DNA from: Salinivirgaceae bacterium | GTDB lineage: Bacteria > Bacteroidota > Bacteroidia > Bacteroidales > Salinivirgaceae | Assembly: GCA_027858775.1 (NCBI GenBank) | Contig: JAQICA010000018.1 | Coordinates: 1-64,000 of the forward strand | Length of the DNA stretch: 64,000 nucleotides | Reading direction: 5' to 3' | Part shown: positions 1-9,722 of the stretch, in pieces | Layout: each line of letters opens with the position of its first letter | How positions within the stretch are numbered: position 1 is the stretch's first letter | Program-made: the position numbers and the translations under genes | Notes under the pieces: model-generated | Databases searched by the model: none | What the model was told of the DNA's origin: nothing | The model's input: the letters and a program-made list of their open reading frames with translations, nothing else

Positions 1-2339
1 GCATTCGCTGTTGGAGGCGCATCAGTTTTAAAGTTGATGTCGCTAGCGGAATTGGTGTAGGAATAAATAGTAAAGTAGTATTGCGTAGAAGCCGACAAAC
101 CTGTAAAAGAATGGCTTGCTCCACTTCCATGGGCAACTTTCACAACCGCTGAACCATCACTTAAATCGGTGTCTTCGGCAGGGTCGGTGCCGTCGGAAGG
201 AGCTGTAAATGTACCGGCTTCATTCGCTAAAATAAGATATCCGGCGGGAATTTGTCCTGCTGAGGCATCTGTCCATCCCAAATCAATTTGGGAAGAGCCG
301 TTGGCTGTGGCGGCAAAATCGGCAGGCTGGTTGTCAGGTTCAGGATCAGGTACGGCAGTAACTTCGCCACTACAGGTAACACTTGCACCATCGCTATCGC
401 CACCTCCGGCAATAGAAATGGTTTCACCATTGAATGTTCCCACTGACAAACCTGCTTTTAAACGTACATATACTGTTGTTGCGTTTAATGTAGGTGCTGT
501 ATATGAAATTGTGCGAGTTGCAGCAAAAGTGGCATCATCCAATGAAACTTCGTAATTTGTTGGTGCAGTTACAGTAACTTCTGTTCCATCCAAATCGCTA
601 CCCGAAATAGTGAAACTCTGTGCTGTTGAGGCCCCCGCTCCTTCTACGTAGGTATAACCTGTTAAAGAAGATGTGGAAACAGACAGCGAAGGACCCGAAA
701 CAGTAGTTCCATACACACATAATTCATCAATAGCGACCCTGTCTTGCCATGTACTTGCGGACTTTGAAATTCCCTCAATCTTTATTGTATAATCATCTAA
801 TGTTGAGGTTGATCCGGATAAATCTAATAATATTTCTGTCCATATATCGTCATCGGTATCCGAAATTGCAATATCGCCACCTCCCTCTGTGGCAATTCCA
901 TAAAACTTTGTTCCATTTATGTAAATATTGATTTCTCCACCCCTATAATCTTCAAAGAAATACCAGAAGTTTACAGAAAGGTTTTGTGAATTTAAAAATG
1001 TTTTCTCAATTGAAGAAGTATAATAGGTTGTAGCACCTGGATTTGGAGTAGTAAATAGAGCTGCATTTGTACTCGAATTAGCACCACCAAATGTATTGAT
1101 AATTTCAATAAATGCATCAGGATCAGCATCGTTTGTTACTATCCAATCATTCAAATTATCTTCAAAATCATCACAAAATAGCGAAGTGGCTGTAACACTA
1201 CCGCTATTCGAAACAATTACATCTGAAGCGGTTCCATTATCGTTGCAAGTTACGTTCTCACCGTTATAAGAAGCAATAGAAAGACCTGCTTTTAATCTCA
1301 CATAAATCATTGTACTACTTAACGTTGGTGCGGAATAATTTACATTCACGCTAGCTGAGAAAGAAGAGTTATCAGTGGAAACTTCATAATTTGTTGGTGC
1401 ACTTACGGTAACTTGCGATCCATCTAGGTTAATACCAGATAAATTAAAGTTTTGTGATGTTGAAGGTCCTGATCCCACTTCATAAGAATAACCTGAAAGG
1501 GATGTTGATGAAACCATTAGCGTTGGATCGGTTGTCCAAATGGCAGTAACATAAGATGGATTATCTATAAATGGGTTTGCATTTCCCTGGATATCGTAAA
1601 CAGCATCGTTTCTGTCAATTTCTTTTTGTGAAACCGGATCGCCCAAATGCCACTCAATAAGCATATTCAGTGCCCATGTTGTAAAAACCTTATCAGACGA
1701 ACCATCTAGCATATCTGACCCTGACCATCCTGATATAACATCTTCGTATCGGGTAGCCATGTAGAAATAAGAACGAGCAAAATCACCTTTAAACTCATCA
1801 ATAGGCTCAAATACGGTTCCAGTATAGCCTGAATATGATGATGGTCCGAGCTTGCAACCATTATCGGAAGTCGTTGTTGGACTTGAAGTTTCGCCAAAAG
1901 GATAATTACCACGGTAGCCGTTCACTTTTCCATCTGTTGGATAAAGATGAAATAAGTCAGAATACATTGGATAGCCATCATCGAACCAACTTTTAGGAAA
2001 ACTATGTTCGCGATTATAACAATCACCCTCAATACCATAAGTTCCACATTGATCACTGGTGTACGTAAAATTATATGGATCTGCACCATCAGGATTTTCT
2101 GAATACATATCCAACACAGAACCATCATTTTCATAATGGGAATCAACATCTGTAGTTTGAAAATGTGTCCATAGAGCATCATACGTTTGCTGACTGTGCC
2201 CATCAATTAAATTACACAAATTGGTTTTTAGTGTGTAACCGGTGCCGGAAATACCATCGTAGTAATCTACAGGAACTCCTTGTCCATATGTAACCAAATT
2301 GATTAACAAAATGGCTACTAAAAGATATAAATTTTTCAT
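1..2339 (-). CDS. Secreted endonuclease I-like protein with beta-sandwich/Fn3-like repeats, partial (3' end beyond left edge)
   Basis: Not in ORF track because no stop lies in the window. ATG at complement(2339); my translation begins MKNLYLLVAILLINLVTYGQGVPVDYYDGISGTGYTLKTN and contains CYNREHSFPKSWFDDGYPMYSDLFHLYPTDG; open to the window edge (...INFKTDAPPTANA). Colinear with the 2566..5529 protein. Confidence 0.85.
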   Translation of the reverse strand, partial: MKNLYLLVAILLINLVTYGQGVPVDYYDGISGTGYTLKTNLCNLIDGHSQQTYDALWTHFQTTDVDSHYENDGSVLDMYSENPDGADPYNFTYTSDQCGTYGIEGDCYNREHSFPKSWFDDGYPMYSDLFHLYPTDGKVNGYRGNYPFGETSSPTTTSDNGCKLGPSSYSGYTGTVFEPIDEFKGDFARSYFYMATRYEDVISGWSGSDMLDGSSDKVFTTWALNMLIEWHLGDPVSQKEIDRNDAVYDIQGNANPFIDNPSYVTAIWTTDPTLMVSSTSLSGYSYEVGSGPSTSQNFNLSGINLDGSQVTVSAPTNYEVSTDNSSFSASVNVNYSAPTLSSTMIYVRLKAGLSIASYNGENVTCNDNGTASDVIVSNSGSVTATSLFCDDFEDNLNDWIVTNDADPDAFIEIINTFGGANSSTNAALFTTPNPGATTYYTSSIEKTFLNSQNLSVNFWYFFEDYRGGEINIYINGTKFYGIATEGGGDIAISDTDDDIWTEILLDLSGSTSTLDDYTIKIEGISKSASTWQDRVAIDELCVYGTTVSGPSLSVSTSSLTGYTYVEGAGASTAQSFTISGSDLDGTEVTVTAPTNYEVSLDDATFAATRTISYTAPTLNATTVYVRLKAGLSVGTFNGETISIAGGGDSDGASVTCSGEVTAVPDPEPDNQPADFAATANGSSQIDLGWTDASAGQIPAGYLILANEAGTFTAPSDGTDPAEDTDLSDGSAVVKVAHGSGASHSFTGLSASTQYYFTIYSYTNSASDINFKTDAPPTAN

Positions 2340-2565
2340 TTTAGTTGACTTCTAGTGAGTGTACTCATTACCAAAAAATGGTACTATAGCGTTTTTTCAA
2401 AACACGGGATTTCACCGTCTGTTTTGTAGTTTTCGTTTCGGGAGGTCCCGTTGAATGGCACTATAAAAATCCCATTAAGCGAGACCCCCACATGGGTGAA
2501 TATACGTATTTTGTTGTTAAATGATTCATCATTTCAATAACTAACATTATTGTTTTTTCAACAAC

Positions 2566-5529
2566 TTACTCTATCACAATCAATCGTTGCCAATCTGTAT
2601 CTATGCCTTGCACTTTCAACAGATATAGGCCTTTATTAAAGCCTCTCACATCAATTTCAGCACTATTTTGCATTTGTTGCTCATACTCCAGCACTCCCTG
2701 CATCGTATAAATCTGAACGAAAGAACTTCCTATTAACTCAATAAACAACTGATTACCTGCCGGATTTGGAAATACCAACAACTCAGTTTCCAGACCTGAT
2801 TTATTCATAATGCCTGTACCTTCAGTTGTTGCACTTGCCGCAGGAACAGCACCATCCGTTTTAAATATAATAGCGTTTCCGGTATTGGCAAATGGCCACA
2901 TTTTAAAATAATATGTAGTAGATTCCGAAAGTCCTTCAAAACTGTGCGTAATTGTTCCATAAGGTAGCAAAATCAGGGCTTCTCCGTCTGACAAATCGCT
3001 ATCTTCGTCGGGCTCAATTCCATTTACAGGATCATCAAGCTGGTTATTCGTACTTGCTTTAAGCAAATAACCTGTTGGAAGGTTGGTTCCTGTGGCATCT
3101 GTCCATGTCAAATCCATCTGTGTATCATCAAATGCAGATACAACAAAATCCGTTGGGTAATTATCCGGCACCGGATCGAGCGCAGTAGTTACTTCACCAT
3201 TATTCGAAACGGTTACACTTGCTGCCGAACCATTATCAGCGCAAGTAACATTTTCACTGTTGTATGTCCCTGCCGTTAATCCTGCTTTCAAGCGGACATA
3301 AACAGAGGTATTACCTAATGTTGGTGCGGCATACGAAATCGTTTCTGTTGTAGTAAATGCGCTGTTATCCAGCGACAGCTCATAATTTACTGGTGCCGTA
3401 AGGGTTATTGATGAACCATCTAAATCCGAACCAGACAATTCAAAACTTTGCGAAGCAGATGGTCCGGAATTCTCTTCGTAAGTAAACCCGTTCAATGTAG
3501 TTGGAGAAACGGTTAAAACGGGATTCAACGCAGCTGTTACTTCACCATTATTCGAAACGGTTACACTTGCAGCCGAACCATTATCAGCGCAAATAACATT
3601 TTCACTGTTGTATATTCCTGCTGTCAAGCCTGCTTTCAAGCGGACATAAACAGAAGTATTGCCTAATGTTGGTGCGGTATACGAAACCGTTTCTGTTGTA
3701 GTAAATGTGCTGTTATCCAGCGATAGTTCATAATTTCCTGGTGCAGTTATAGTAATTGATGAACCATCTAATTCGCTTCCCGATAACGTAAAGCTTTGCG
3801 AAGCTGATGGTCCGGAATTCTCTTCGTAAGTGAAATCAGTTAAAGAAGAAGGGGAAACAGCCAGATTTGGGCCGGATTCATAACCCGTTAGAAAAATATT
3901 ATCGATATCCCAAATACTAGATGAACCTCCTCCTGTTCCACTACTTGTATAGCGAAATGCTAAATAAACTGATGCTCCACTAATACCGGACAAACTAACA
4001 TCTCCTGAAGCAGTCCATATTTCGGAATTTTCGGCAGCCCATGTTGGGCTTAGAGTTTGCCAAGTAGTTGTAGAAGGATCTCCGGTGTAATTTGTTGTAT
4101 AAAGTAATTCAATGGGTGGATAATAAGTATCGTTGTATTTCGTCCAGCTTTCGAATGAAAAAACTTCGTTTGAGTAGGCATCCAGATTAATCTCAGGTGA
4201 AATCAGGTAATCATCAGAAGCGACATCGGCTCCGTATGCATTTATGCCAGCGTACAGATACGTTGCATCACATGTCCAATCAGCACTTCCGGCCACACTA
4301 ACGCTTGTCCATGTCCCCGGACAAGAACTAAAGTCCTCAGAATTAATTACGACAGGTGCCACTAGTGTGGTTGCATTATCCGTAGGAACAGTTCCATCTA
4401 ATTTAAAATCGATGGTTGCTCCCATATTAGCATACGCCCAGACTTTGAAATAATAAGTAGTTTCCGAATTTAGACCTGAAAAAGTATACGATTCGTTGCC
4501 ATAGGCCACTTTCACAAGGGCATTCCCATCGGCCAAATTACTGTCTTCGGAGGGATCGGTTCCATCGGCAGGTGGGGTAAAACTTCCTGTTGTATTGGCT
4601 TTAATTAAATAACCGGTAGGAAGGTTTGTACCTGTGGCGTCGATCCATGAAAGATCAATTTGGTTAACGCCGTTGAGCGTTGCTGTAAATGAAGTAGGTT
4701 GATTATCGGGTTCCGGATTCTCAGTTCCACCACCCCAAATTGAATTCACCCACTCAGGATGGTCGATGAATGGATTGCGATTATCCTGAATGCCATACAC
4801 AGCATCATTTCTATCTCTCTCTTTCAGAGATACCGGGTCATTGGCATGCCATTCCAAAAGCATACTTAATGCCCAATCTTCGTAAACTTGATTAGTTGAA
4901 CCATCTAGCATTGGACTACTCCATCCCGAAACCACATTTTCGTAACGTGTGGCCATATAAAAGTATGTACGGGCAAAATCGCCTTTAAACTCATCAATGG
5001 GTTCGAATACTGTTCCGGTATAGCCGGGATACGAAGAAGCACCCTTTTTAGAACCATTTTGAGATGTCCATGATGCAGTTCCAACTTCACCAAATGGAAA
5101 ATTACCACGCTGACCATTCACATACCCATCTGTCAAATACAAATGAAATAGATCGGTATACATTGGATACCCATCATTGAACCAGCTTTTAGGAAAACTA
5201 TGCTCTCGGTTATAGCAGCTTCCTTCTCCGGAATAATTGCCACATTGATCAGACACAAATGTCCAGTTATAAGGGTCTGTGCCGTCAGGATTCTCAGAAT
5301 ACATATCTAACGGACTACCATCGTTTTCGTAGTAATTATCTACTTCTGTGACTTGAAAATGTGTCCATAGGGCATCATAAGTTTGTGAATTATGTCCATC
5401 AATAATATAGTGCAATTGCGTTTTTAAAGCATAGCCCGTACCAGTGGCGGCATCGTAGTATCCGGCAGGTTGAGCAAACAGGTAGGTACTGAAGAAAAGT
5501 ATCGTTAATAAAAATAGAAATCTGTTCAT
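2566..5529 (-). CDS. Secreted endonuclease I-like protein with Fn3/beta-sandwich repeats and T9SS C-terminal sorting domain
   Basis: Signal peptide MNRFLFLLTILFFSTYLFAQ; EndoI-type motif NREHSFPKSWF; two near-identical SPxxLxxFTYEENSGPSASQSF repeats; C-terminal LLVFPNPAGNQLFIE...GLYLLKVQG tail. Confidence 0.87.
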   Translation of the reverse strand: MNRFLFLLTILFFSTYLFAQPAGYYDAATGTGYALKTQLHYIIDGHNSQTYDALWTHFQVTEVDNYYENDGSPLDMYSENPDGTDPYNWTFVSDQCGNYSGEGSCYNREHSFPKSWFNDGYPMYTDLFHLYLTDGYVNGQRGNFPFGEVGTASWTSQNGSKKGASSYPGYTGTVFEPIDEFKGDFARTYFYMATRYENVVSGWSSPMLDGSTNQVYEDWALSMLLEWHANDPVSLKERDRNDAVYGIQDNRNPFIDHPEWVNSIWGGGTENPEPDNQPTSFTATLNGVNQIDLSWIDATGTNLPTGYLIKANTTGSFTPPADGTDPSEDSNLADGNALVKVAYGNESYTFSGLNSETTYYFKVWAYANMGATIDFKLDGTVPTDNATTLVAPVVINSEDFSSCPGTWTSVSVAGSADWTCDATYLYAGINAYGADVASDDYLISPEINLDAYSNEVFSFESWTKYNDTYYPPIELLYTTNYTGDPSTTTWQTLSPTWAAENSEIWTASGDVSLSGISGASVYLAFRYTSSGTGGGSSSIWDIDNIFLTGYESGPNLAVSPSSLTDFTYEENSGPSASQSFTLSGSELDGSSITITAPGNYELSLDNSTFTTTETVSYTAPTLGNTSVYVRLKAGLTAGIYNSENVICADNGSAASVTVSNNGEVTAALNPVLTVSPTTLNGFTYEENSGPSASQSFELSGSDLDGSSITLTAPVNYELSLDNSAFTTTETISYAAPTLGNTSVYVRLKAGLTAGTYNSENVTCADNGSAASVTVSNNGEVTTALDPVPDNYPTDFVVSAFDDTQMDLTWTDATGTNLPTGYLLKASTNNQLDDPVNGIEPDEDSDLSDGEALILLPYGTITHSFEGLSESTTYYFKMWPFANTGNAIIFKTDGAVPAASATTEGTGIMNKSGLETELLVFPNPAGNQLFIELIGSSFVQIYTMQGVLEYEQQMQNSAEIDVRGFNKGLYLLKVQGIDTDWQRLIVIE
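3193..3870 (-). repeat. Intragenic tandem repeat, about 348 bp period (116 codons), two units
   Basis: 'ttcaccattattcgaaacggttacacttgc' occurs at 3193 and again at 3541; the following ~300 bp is nearly identical; protein units share FTYEENSGPSASQSF..LSLDNS.FTTTET..Y.APTLGNTSVYVRLKAGLTAG.YNSENV. Confidence 0.9.
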
Positions 5530-5809
5530 AATAAAGTTGGTTATTTTAGATAGGGTGGTAAATATACGTATTGAAATGCAAATTGGTTCTTCCCGAAAAT
5601 TTCCGAAAATCCACTTTTTGCGGATACCGTACCGATTGGTGTGTTAAGCCACCGGGGCTTTACTATTTTAGAATTACTTTAAATAATTAATGAGCAAATG
5701 AGGCGGGCTGGGAACTGCAATGTTCGCAGCATGAATTTATCCGATGGACATATCGAGTGAGCATACCATAAAATATGTCGATTAGTCATGCAAATTCTGG
5801 TTCAAAAGC

Positions 5810-5840
5810 TAAAAAAGGCCGACACACTTGCGTCGGCCTT
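5810..5840 (-). terminator. Intrinsic terminator downstream of the 5948..9478 gene
   Basis: Hairpin aaggccgac-acacttgc-gtcggcctt; on the minus strand it is followed by a T tract (revcomp of aaaaaa). Confidence 0.75.
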
Positions 5841-5947
5841 ACCACATAACTATAACCACTATAGTCAACTACAAGTTCGAATGAACCATTTCGGAACAAA
5901 CCGCTTCGAGGGTCTGCGACCACCCAAAGGGTTAAATTTCGGTTTAT

Positions 5948-8900
5948 TTATTCAATAACCAGTTGTTGCACAGCAACGCTGGTTCCATTGTCTATTTTAA
6001 TGTAATACACTCCTTCGGCATGTTTGGTCAAATCGATGGTTGTAGCGCCGTTCCGGTTGCTTTCGTGTACCATCTGCCCAACTGCGTTAAATACAGCTAC
6101 ACTGTATTGACCTTGTCCGTCGATGTGCAATACGCCATTGGTCGGATTCGGATATACTTTAAATCCTAACTTCGCGAGATCCTGAATATCTGTAAGGTCG
6201 AGGGCGATGTCTATATTCTCGCCTGCAACGGTAAACGTACCATTCAGCGAATAATAATTATCGGCTGTAATCTCGTAATTGTAAGTATCATCCTCGAGGT
6301 ACATAGTTGCTAAACCGTCTGCATCGGTAGTAACCGCTTGGTCATTAACAGTTATCACTGCATCTTCAAGTGGCTGGCCGTCGCCGGCAATCTCAAAACT
6401 CACCTGGTAAATATCAAGTTTATTTACACTTACATCGTCGATGTGGGTAATCCACTGATAAGGATCACTGAAACTGTGGAAACCAAGGTAATAATTTCCG
6501 GTAGCTTCGGCCTGGAATACAGTTGTATACTGCGTATATTCACGTACCGTGATATCATCATCAAAGAACAACGGCTCAGAAGTCATGGCCTCGCTGCTAT
6601 TATCTGTTCCCATCAGCACCTCAAGTTTCTCGAAAGTCTCATCTCCGGGGAATTGCGATGTTTTGTACCAGAACGATAATTCGTAACTTTCGCCTTCTTC
6701 CATATACATTGGTGGCGTAAACAACCAATCATCGAGCGGTTCAGAAAATGAGAATCCAATAATATGCATTGCAATAGAGTCGCTATGCGCATTCATGGGT
6801 GAGTTTTGGTTATTGGACAACTTATCCCAGCAATAGTTTTGTGTCAGATTATTTTCAAGCGACCATCCCATTGGGTAACGGAAAATTCCGCCTTCGTTCT
6901 CGTGCTCTAAGTAAGCATTAAAGTTTTCGTCGAACGGATATTCAGTAATAGTAGGATCGGCCATCGTTACAAACGACCACACGTATGCAGTTTCAGCATC
7001 GCCAAATGCGTTATATGCCATCACTTTCCAGTTATACGAGGTTCCAAATTCGAGCTCGCCATCATACATGTATGCAGTTTCATCACCTACATCTAATCCA
7101 TCAACCATGTTATTGGCCTCGTCATTGGTACCAATTGAAATGCGGTATCCGGTAGGTGCTCCACCTTCGTTACTCCACTTCAGTTTCAGGTTGTTCATAA
7201 TATCGATGTTCGAGCTATTATCTACCGGATAAAGATTACCAGCAGGCTCAGGAACAGAAGTAGAACCGGGATTTAACCACTCCACATCATCGATACGAAT
7301 ACTACCCGTAATTGAATCGTTCATAGCATGCGAAAATGCAATGTAAGGTTTTGTTGTACCTGCATCGAAGTTTACAATATGTTTTGTGAGCTCCGGTTGA
7401 ACTGTGATGGTTTCAACTACTTCGAAGGTTGATGCATCGTACGGATTTTCCATTACTCCAATATGGAGCAAGATAGGTTCTGAAGCCGACGTTACTGCAA
7501 AGAAGTTCAGCTGATTGGTTTCGAAACCCTCTACACCGGGAAGAATCGCCATTAGCGGGTACTCATATTCTGAACCATTATACATGCGCAAAACATTGGG
7601 AGCAGAGTTATATTCCCCTGTTGTACCTGATTTTACTTGTACAAAATGGTATGCATAATCAGGATCCTCAATTTTCCGCCATCCTGTAGGAATTTCTCCA
7701 ACAGTTGTGTTATCAAAATATTCATAAACTTCGGAAAGCAATGCCACGCCTTGTCCTTGAACAGAAATGGTATTGGTTCCTGAAAAATCGCCATTTATTT
7801 CAAATACAACGGAACCGCTATAAGATTGAGCTGCTTCAGGTATGAATCGAATAACAGCGGTATCAGATTGTCCGCCGGGAATTGAACCTGTATAGTCGCA
7901 AGAGAACCCATCGGGCAAGGTTACACTGGTAATTTCCAGTAAACTTCCAATGCCTGTGTTGGTAATTACAACTTCTTGCTCGTTGGCACCGCCAATAGCT
8001 ATATTATCGAAATCTGTATCGGCAATCTCCAATTGAATAGCTGCAGTTCCTTCACTTTGTGTGATGTCGATATTATCGAGGAACACATACTGAGGATAAC
8101 TATTTTCGTCTAAAATTTTATAAACCCAACGCAAGTAGGTGTTATTTCCTGCATAGTCGCTCAAATCGAGTAATACTTGCTGATAGGCTGTTTGCGATTC
8201 TGCCGGCGATAATGAAGCCAATTTAGTCCATGTATTCCCACCATCGGCAGAAGCCTCAAAATATGTGGAATCGACACCCGCAACACGGTTTTTCATATCT
8301 AAAGGCTCACCATTAAACCAGTAGAAGGATATTTGTGCGTTTTCTGGCATATTAAAACGAGGCGTACGTAACTCGTATGCAATATCCTGATCTAAGAATG
8401 ATGGTGACACATAGGCACACGAGTCGCCGCTATAGGCAGATCCCTCGCGGGCATTCCACGTACCCAGACCATCGCTCCAGAACCAGTCGGAGTCGTCCAC
8501 ATCATACATTAATGTAAACACCACGTCACTGCCTCCCTCAAAATCCTGATGATAAGGAAGATTACCAATAACTTTCTGCGTGTTGAAAGCCCAAACCGGC
8601 GATGCGCTGGTTTCCGCTCCGTCTGAAACAACGGCACGCCAGAAGTAGGTGCTTTTTGAGTCGAGTAACTCGTCATTTGGAGTCGGGTCCACAGAATATG
8701 TTCCTGCTCCATCGGCAGTGGCAGCATCAACAATTTTAGCAGTTGCAGCCAAGGTTGTTACATCGGTTTCGTTGGCAGAAAAATACACATCGTAAGTAGC
8801 AGCTGTTGCTCCAAGGTCGAAATCCAACATGGTTTCAGCATTAACATGAATGGCATTTTCTCCCGGAACAGGGTTTTGTGGCGTAGCCGGTCCTGCAGAA

Positions 8901-9478
8901 GAGTAATTAAAACGCACGTTGGGCAATGCTACCGGATATGGATTCCAGCCGTCAGCTGTAGGAAAAGCATCATCGTTTCCCTGAACAAAAATTTCTTCGG
9001 ATGTTGCTGCTGTTGCATAAAAGTTATTGTACATGGAGCTTCCATGTTCATTTTTCATAAATACAACAAGGTTATCTGTACCATTGTATTCAAAATTTTG
9101 AATAAACGGAATTTCGATCCACTCACTCTGAGCCTGACCGTCGGAAACAATATTTCCGTCGAAAACCAATGTATATCCAGAAGTTTCAGGGTTTTCGTAA
9201 GTACCGGTAATCGAGGAACTGGTACTGTGTTTCACATAAATTTTTTGATTATTCAGTTCAGACGAAAAAGCGTTTACCTGAAAACTTAGGCTCTTAATGC
9301 TAATGGCATTGCCAATGGCACCTGAAGAGTAAATGGCTTTCGACCATGAGTAGTTCCATGCCGTGTAAGGCATACATGAAGACTCTGTGCCATTTCCGAT
9401 TTGCACATACGACTGAGCGCCGGCAAACGTAAAGACAAATAGCATTAAAAATGCGGTAAATAAATGTTTGAAATTCAT
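5948..9478 (-). CDS. Large secreted surface protein with choice-of-anchor/cleaved-adhesin-like and Fn3-like domains and T9SS sorting tail
   Basis: Signal peptide MNFKHLFTAFLMLFVFTFAGAQ (start chosen at 9478, not 9523); LPYHQDFEGG...YLRWVYKILDENSYPQYVFLDNIDI and DENFNAYLEHE...ITHIDDVSV modules; C-terminal LGFKVYPNPTNGVLHIDG...GVYYIKI. Confidence 0.82.
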   Translation of the reverse strand: MNFKHLFTAFLMLFVFTFAGAQSYVQIGNGTESSCMPYTAWNYSWSKAIYSSGAIGNAISIKSLSFQVNAFSSELNNQKIYVKHSTSSSITGTYENPETSGYTLVFDGNIVSDGQAQSEWIEIPFIQNFEYNGTDNLVVFMKNEHGSSMYNNFYATAATSEEIFVQGNDDAFPTADGWNPYPVALPNVRFNYSSAGPATPQNPVPGENAIHVNAETMLDFDLGATAATYDVYFSANETDVTTLAATAKIVDAATADGAGTYSVDPTPNDELLDSKSTYFWRAVVSDGAETSASPVWAFNTQKVIGNLPYHQDFEGGSDVVFTLMYDVDDSDWFWSDGLGTWNAREGSAYSGDSCAYVSPSFLDQDIAYELRTPRFNMPENAQISFYWFNGEPLDMKNRVAGVDSTYFEASADGGNTWTKLASLSPAESQTAYQQVLLDLSDYAGNNTYLRWVYKILDENSYPQYVFLDNIDITQSEGTAAIQLEIADTDFDNIAIGGANEQEVVITNTGIGSLLEITSVTLPDGFSCDYTGSIPGGQSDTAVIRFIPEAAQSYSGSVVFEINGDFSGTNTISVQGQGVALLSEVYEYFDNTTVGEIPTGWRKIEDPDYAYHFVQVKSGTTGEYNSAPNVLRMYNGSEYEYPLMAILPGVEGFETNQLNFFAVTSASEPILLHIGVMENPYDASTFEVVETITVQPELTKHIVNFDAGTTKPYIAFSHAMNDSITGSIRIDDVEWLNPGSTSVPEPAGNLYPVDNSSNIDIMNNLKLKWSNEGGAPTGYRISIGTNDEANNMVDGLDVGDETAYMYDGELEFGTSYNWKVMAYNAFGDAETAYVWSFVTMADPTITEYPFDENFNAYLEHENEGGIFRYPMGWSLENNLTQNYCWDKLSNNQNSPMNAHSDSIAMHIIGFSFSEPLDDWLFTPPMYMEEGESYELSFWYKTSQFPGDETFEKLEVLMGTDNSSEAMTSEPLFFDDDITVREYTQYTTVFQAEATGNYYLGFHSFSDPYQWITHIDDVSVNKLDIYQVSFEIAGDGQPLEDAVITVNDQAVTTDADGLATMYLEDDTYNYEITADNYYSLNGTFTVAGENIDIALDLTDIQDLAKLGFKVYPNPTNGVLHIDGQGQYSVAVFNAVGQMVHESNRNGATTIDLTKHAEGVYYIKIDNGTSVAVQQLVIE

Positions 9479-9690
9479 AAAATAATAATTTATGGTTTTG
9501 TAATAATAAATAATTGTGCCCAACTGAAAAGCGGAAGCAGGTTACTGCCTCAGGTATGCAGTGTATTTCGAAAAATAGCTGAGTAACATTCAGGCATACA
9601 TTTCAATCGGGTTCAATTCAAATTTCTTTTCAGTTTCAAGTATACGCATTGGAAAAGAGGATTTTCATGGGGGGAAACCCTTATTTTTTG

Positions 9691-9698
9691 TAATTTTG
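9691..9698 (+). promoter_or_regulatory. Bacteroidota -7 promoter box (TAATTTTG) before histidine kinase
   Basis: Matches TAnnTTTG, 25 nt before ATG at 9723; no clear -33 box at standard spacing. Confidence 0.4.
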
Positions 9699-9722
9699 CG
9701 TGCTAAACCCACAATTAAGACT

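Noticed and set aside
4244-4453. Plus-strand ORF inside the nuclease gene, and similar ORFs at 169..555, 5963..6169, 6338..6679 and 8846..9289
   Set aside because: Antisense shadows of long, well-supported minus-strand coding frames; no signal, motif or independent promoter seen.
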